DNA of 62,348 nt. Origin: Raineyella sp964528755 (GTDB taxonomy: Bacteria > Actinomycetota > Actinomycetes > Propionibacteriales > Propionibacteriaceae). The first letter of the stretch is position 1, and every line of letters begins with the position of its first letter. The stretch is from the NCBI GenBank assembly GCA_964528755.1, contig CAZGWN010000008.1, positions 1 to 62,348 of the forward strand. Reading direction: 5' to 3'. A program made the position numbers and the translations under genes. Positions 58,384-62,348 of this stretch are shown one piece after another. The notes beneath the pieces are model-generated. The model was not told the origin of the DNA. It did no database searches and saw only the letters and a list, made by a program, of their open reading frames with translations.

Positions 58384-59109
58384 TCAGCGAACGCCGGCGC
58401 ACTCGGCGGAGCGCTCGCCGTCCGTCGCAGCGACGGATGACGGGAACGCGGCAGCACGCGCCGCCTCCACAATGACCCATTGCTGGGCGCTGTTGTACAG
58501 ATCACGCCGAGCCTCGGCGAGCACGCGCCCCTGCGTACCCGATCCGCTCAGCCCGCGCCAGTTCACTGCGGATCGGGTGATCCCGTCGACGACCCGATAC
58601 CGCGCCCCGTCGTCGGCGTCCGCGGCGAGCGCCCAGAAGGCCTCACGCACGGAACGTGGTTCGCGCGCGATCGTCTCCGCCAGGCCCGGCAGCGTCTCCT
58701 GATCGGCAAGGCGCGCGCACAGCTGCAGGAAGGCGCGATCGGGGGCAGACAGCTCGGACGCGACGAGCTCAAAGCCGCGCGGCGTGTCCAGGGGCGCGTT
58801 CGCCCCGGCGATGGCCGCGACATCGGCACGCGCGCGCTCGAGTCGCTCGATTCCCGCCCGCAGCCGCTCATCGAGGCAGCGCAGGGTCCCCGGCGCCCCG
58901 TTCCCAGCCTCGGACATCTGCGCGAGCGGCACGCCCAGATCGACCATCCGCCGGATGCGCACCAGCTCGATGAGGTGCCGGCTGCGGTACTGCTTGTATC
59001 CGTTGTAACGGCGCTCCGGCTCCTCGAGGAGCCCGATGAGGTGGTAGTGACGCACCGTGTTCACCGTGGTTCCGGCAAGATCCGCGAGCTCTCTCGTACT
59101 CCAGGCCAT
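58384..59109 (-). CDS. MerR-family regulator, second paralogue
   Basis: 241 residues. HTH MAWSTRELADLAGTTVNTVR and RYNGYKQYRS, nearly the same as the first paralogue; the C-terminal halves differ much more, suggesting different signals on shared operators. CAGGAGGACGGG precedes the ATG at 59109. Convergent with the chimeric ORF (6-nt gap). Confidence 0.9.
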   Translation of the reverse strand: MAWSTRELADLAGTTVNTVRHYHLIGLLEEPERRYNGYKQYRSRHLIELVRIRRMVDLGVPLAQMSEAGNGAPGTLRCLDERLRAGIERLERARADVAAIAGANAPLDTPRGFELVASELSAPDRAFLQLCARLADQETLPGLAETIAREPRSVREAFWALAADADDGARYRVVDGITRSAVNWRGLSGSGTQGRVLAEARRDLYNSAQQWVIVEAARAAAFPSSVAATDGERSAECAGVR

Positions 59110-59215
59110 CCCGTCCTCCTGAGCGCACGGCGCCCGTGCGCCGTACCAGGAAGAACTTCTCAAGCAGGGCGCATCGCTCGCGTCGGCAACGATTGCGTAA
59201 CCCGCCTCGCATGCA

Positions 59216-61966
59216 TCAGCGAACCAGGACGTCCGGCAGCTGCCGGCGGGAGTTGATCCCGAGCTTTCGGTAGATGCTGCGCAGGTGCGCGTCGATGGTT
59301 CGGGAGCTCAGGAACAGCTGTGCCCCGACCTCACGGGACGTGGCTCCGGAGGCGACCAGGCCGGCGATCAGCTGCTCCTGCGGGGTCAGCGCGTCGGCCG
59401 GCTCCTCCGTGCGCCGCCGAGGACGCGCGCCCGTCGCGCGCAGCTCCCTGCCCGCGCGTGCAGCGAACGCCGCTGCGCCCGCCCCGGACAGCAACTCGTG
59501 GGCAGTGTGAAGCTGTTCGCGCGCCGCCTGCCGCCGCCCCTCCCGCCGCAGCCACTCGCCGTACACCAGGTAGGCGCGGCCGAGGTGACCCACCATCCTG
59601 GTCTCGCTCAGCCGCTCGATCGCCTCCCGGTGGTCCCGTTCCGCGTCTGCGCCGCCGGCGAGGAGCGCCCGCGAACGCGCCGCGAGCCCCTGTGCCATCG
59701 GCGTGCCGCTCGCGGCCGCCCGCACGGAGAGTTCGGCCTCAGCGACGCGAGCGGCAGCGAGATCGCCCGCCCGGACACCCGCCTCGACCAGCTCGGGGAG
59801 GGTGAGGCTGCCATTGACGAGCTCCCCCGTCTCCAGCGACGTCCCGGCAGCCTCCCGCGCCGACTCGTACCGGCCGAGGCCGTTGTAGAGGACGGCCAGC
59901 GCGTAGTGGGCCGTGCCGGCCTCCGCCCGGCGCTCTCCGGCGTTCTCCATGCTCGCCCGGAACAGCCGCTTCGTCTCGCCCTCCTTCCCGCCCCAGGCCG
60001 CGGCGAAGAGCATGCCGTACCGCTGCGGCGCGATGCCCGTGGCGAGGGTGATCGCCGCCTCCTCCGCCGACGTCTCCGCGGAACGCGCCAGGTCACCCGC
60101 CAATGCCTGCGCCGAGGCCAGGGCTCCCAGCGCGAACGGGAGAGTCGAGAGGGCCCCCGCCTCTCGCCCGAGGTGGGCGTTCCGCTCGGCGAGGAGGAAG
60201 CCCGTCTCGTCATCGAAGAACGCCACGGCGGTGCGCGTCGCCAGCCACAGCCAACGACGTTCCCTCGGATCCGCCGTGCCGGCGTCAGTGAAGCCCCGAT
60301 CCCGGAACGCCGCCATCGCGCGCCGCACCGGAACGGATCCGGCCGAGTAGCCCTCCGCGAAGGTCGTGATCAGAGCATCCAGCAGCAGGTCCGCCGCGGA
60401 CGGCTCCCCCGGCGGAGGTGGCGCGGCACGCGCTGCCTTCGCCACGCGGGCCACCCGCGCGGGATCGGTGACGAGCGCAGCGTCCAGGGCCCGCAGGTAG
60501 GTCTCCCGCGAGAGGCCGGGATCCAGTGGGGACAGCCTCTCGGCGCTCGCCAGCAGCAACTCGGGCGCCTCGGGCCCCGGCGCCAGGTGAAAGGCGATCT
60601 GGGCGCGCAGCAGATCGACGCGCGCACGCCGAAACGCGTCGAGCGGGCCGAGCTCGGCGACCGTCAGCAGCTCGCGAGCCACGCGGGAGGCACCGGCGTC
60701 GTGCTTCGCCTGCGCGGCCGCGAGCGCCCGCCGCGACCTGACGCCCGGGTCCGGAGTGAGTTCCGCGGAGCGCTGCAGGAGCTCCGCCGCGGCCGCGGTG
60801 CCGCCGCGGGCCGTCGTTCGCGCGGCGGAGTGCTCCAGGGCGTCCGCGACGGATTCGTCCGCCTTCACCACACCCGCAGCGCAGTGCCACGCATGCCGGT
60901 CGGGGTCGGTCCGCGGATCTGTGACCGCGGCGAGCGCACGGTGGACGCGCCGACGATCCGCGGGCACCGCCGTTCGGTAGACGGCGGATCGGACAAGCGG
61001 ATGCCGGAAGCGCACCCGGGTGTCGACCTTGAGCAGCCCCGCGTCGACAGCGGGTTCGACCGACTCTCTGCCGAGGCCGAGGCGCTCGGCGGCCTGCCAG
61101 AGCAGCACCGCATCCCCCGTCGCGTCGGCGGCGGCGAGCAGGAGGAAGAGCTGCGCATCCGCGGCCAGCCCGGCAGAGCGCTGACGATACGACTCCTCGA
61201 TCCGGCGGGGGACGGCGATGAGGCCGGGCGACTCGAAGCCGCCGGCGAGCTCGGCCAGGGGCGCCCGACGGGAGAACTCGACAAGCGCTAGCGGATTGCC
61301 TCCCGCCTCGGCGATGATCCTGTCTCGCAGCGACTCAGCCAGCGGGAGAGACAGCTCCCTCTCGAGGAGCGACTGCGCCTCGGCGTCGCCGAGGCCGGTG
61401 AGGGGTAGCTCGAGTGCGCCGTCCCAGACCGAGGCGCCGGCCCCCTCGTGCAGTTCGTCGCGGCCGAGATCCCGTACGGCGACGAGCACCGCCACGCGGT
61501 CCTGCTCAAGCCTCCGGGCGACAAACGCGATCACGCGTGCTGACGCGTCGTCGATCCATTGGGCGTCGTCGACGCAGCACAGGAGCGGGCCGGACTCCGC
61601 TGCATCCGTCAGCAGGCTCAGCGTGGCCAGCGCGACGAGGAAGAGATCGGGTGCGCGGGCCGTTCGCATGCCGAAGACGGTCTCGAGCGCGTCACGCTGG
61701 GAATCCGGGAGCGTGTTGATCCCGTCGATGAGCGGCAGGCAGAGCTGATGCAGCGCGGCGAATGCGAGGGGTGTCTCCGACTCGACGCCGGCACAGGTCA
61801 CGATGCGGAAGTCCGCGGCCGCGAGGACCCGGGCGTGGTCCAGCAACGCCGTCTTGCCGATGCCCGCCTGCCCCCGGATCACGAGGGCGCCGCTGCGCCC
61901 AGCGCGAGCGCCATCGAGCAGCCGCTCGATCGCCTCCCGTTCCGCGTGGCGTCCCACCAGCATCAT
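59216..61966 (-). CDS. Large ATP-binding LuxR-family (LAL) regulator
   Basis: About 916 residues. N-terminal STAND-type ATPase: Walker A RGQAGIGKTALL near residue 32, Walker B LLCCVDDAQWID. Middle: TPR-like helical repeats (about 350-800). C-terminal LuxR HTH (LTPQEQLIAGLVASGATSRE, SSRTIDAHLRSIYRKLGI). MalT-like; the inducer and targets are unknown. Two adjacent ATGs (61966, 61963) are possible starts; GAGG is upstream. Confidence 0.92.
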   Translation of the reverse strand: MMLVGRHAEREAIERLLDGARAGRSGALVIRGQAGIGKTALLDHARVLAAADFRIVTCAGVESETPLAFAALHQLCLPLIDGINTLPDSQRDALETVFGMRTARAPDLFLVALATLSLLTDAAESGPLLCCVDDAQWIDDASARVIAFVARRLEQDRVAVLVAVRDLGRDELHEGAGASVWDGALELPLTGLGDAEAQSLLERELSLPLAESLRDRIIAEAGGNPLALVEFSRRAPLAELAGGFESPGLIAVPRRIEESYRQRSAGLAADAQLFLLLAAADATGDAVLLWQAAERLGLGRESVEPAVDAGLLKVDTRVRFRHPLVRSAVYRTAVPADRRRVHRALAAVTDPRTDPDRHAWHCAAGVVKADESVADALEHSAARTTARGGTAAAAELLQRSAELTPDPGVRSRRALAAAQAKHDAGASRVARELLTVAELGPLDAFRRARVDLLRAQIAFHLAPGPEAPELLLASAERLSPLDPGLSRETYLRALDAALVTDPARVARVAKAARAAPPPPGEPSAADLLLDALITTFAEGYSAGSVPVRRAMAAFRDRGFTDAGTADPRERRWLWLATRTAVAFFDDETGFLLAERNAHLGREAGALSTLPFALGALASAQALAGDLARSAETSAEEAAITLATGIAPQRYGMLFAAAWGGKEGETKRLFRASMENAGERRAEAGTAHYALAVLYNGLGRYESAREAAGTSLETGELVNGSLTLPELVEAGVRAGDLAAARVAEAELSVRAAASGTPMAQGLAARSRALLAGGADAERDHREAIERLSETRMVGHLGRAYLVYGEWLRREGRRQAAREQLHTAHELLSGAGAAAFAARAGRELRATGARPRRRTEEPADALTPQEQLIAGLVASGATSREVGAQLFLSSRTIDAHLRSIYRKLGINSRRQLPDVLVR

Positions 61967-62245
61967 CAGCCTCGATCCACCAAGTGTGTTCCCGACCACA
62001 AGGTACGCCTGTGGGTGCGCCTCAGCGACGCTCGTGGGCGAGGACGCCGACGTCGAGCAGCGGCTTCAGGCCCCAAGGGTTGCCGGTCGGGCGGTGTTCG
62101 GTGTCCATACCGCACAGGTGCGTCGTACTCCCCCACGAATCGGGAGCAACCGGCACGGTCGCTCCCCTACCGGAACGCGGCGGCCCGAGCGGGCCGTGAG
62201 GGCGTCAAAGTGATGGGTTTTCGATGACGGGATCACATCCACCTA
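61967..62245. other. Gene-poor right end
   Basis: No intact gene. A leftward ORF of 28 codons (ATG at about 62110, containing NPWGLKPLLDVGVLAHERR) is open but unrecognised. Short rightward frames are shadows. Confidence 0.35.
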
Positions 62246-62284
62246 CAGAAAAAGTCCCGGAAACCCTTGAGTTTCCGGGACTTT
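62246..62284 (-). terminator. Rho-independent terminator for a leftward gene beyond the window
   Basis: Perfect 14-bp stem: 62251-62264 pairs with 62271-62284, six-nt loop. On the leftward strand the stem is followed by TTTTT. It would end a transcript entering from the right edge. ATGTCT-CA-AGACAT (62327-62340) nearby is a small palindrome that may belong to that gene or an insertion element. Confidence 0.75.
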
Positions 62285-62348
62285 ACGTCGGGCTGACAGT
62301 GTGGTGGTTCAGGAGATACCGGAGCTATGTCTCAAGACATCGCGGAGT

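Noticed and set aside
62295..62348. Insertion sequence end at right edge
   Set aside because: Only a small palindrome and a terminator are visible; no transposase or terminal repeat pair lies inside the window.
1..62348. tRNA or rRNA genes
   Set aside because: No T-loop (GGTTCGAATCC-like) with matching acceptor stems and no rRNA signature was seen by eye; a covariance scan would settle it.

Overview
The window is a high-GC (roughly 70 percent) bacterial chromosome segment from an actinomycete. Supporting signs are LtrA, DUF2252 and a QcrB-like cytochrome b, a duplicated CrcB pair, a zinc-ribbon L32, MerR/TetR/ArsR-rich gene content, and many genes that start 6-7 nt after a TANNNT -10 box with no Shine-Dalgarno (leaderless starts). 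I cannot name the species; a propionibacterial or micrococcal actinomycete fits. I saw no rRNA, tRNA or CRISPR array.

Left part (1-30.4 kb) is dense and mostly intact. It holds a sugar ABC importer (permease cut by the window edge, lipoprotein binding protein) with a divergent LacI regulator and a LacI-type operator; a crcB fluoride-exporter pair; a second LacI; 3-methyladenine glycosylase and a GNAT protein; a heterodimeric ABC exporter; LtrA; AraC plus VOC; a Gfo/Idh/MocA dehydrogenase plus aminotransferase; two DUF202 proteins; and an FAD oxidoreductase/methyltransferase fusion. A zinc-response locus follows (cysteine-free L36 behind a Zur-like box, SmtB-like ArsR, Zur). Then come an ornithine-cyclodeaminase-like protein, an ABC-F protein with an upstream leader peptide, PEBP, a thiolase/AMP-ligase operon, VOC/HxlR, MarR/MFS, YciI and AzlCD.

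Middle part (30.5-43.3 kb): an ECF41-type sigma factor in operon with an orphan cytochrome b, a DUF418 membrane protein, an alpha/beta hydrolase divergent from MerR, quinone oxidoreductase/TetR/MFS, DHA2 MFS/TetR, and a truncated tartronate-semialdehyde reductase fragment beside glycerate kinase.

Right part (43.5-62.3 kb) looks accessory and partly decayed. Its centrepiece is a leftward operon (47.97 to 44.6 kb) with a leaderless 9-residue leader peptide and hairpins, then a paralogous ribosomal protein L32, a Cfr-type 23S rRNA methyltransferase and an ABC-F protein, followed by a macrolide-phosphotransferase-like kinase. All four act on, or protect, the ribosome, so together they look like an inducible ribosome-targeting-antibiotic resistance island. 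Beyond it are a VOC/ArsR/AHSA1/DUF3052-like operon with a palindromic promoter, relaxase, pirin and hydrolase remnants, a frameshifted DUF2252 gene, a TetR/oxidoreductase chimera, two paralogous MerR regulators with shared 19-bp-spacer promoters, and a large LuxR-type ATPase regulator.
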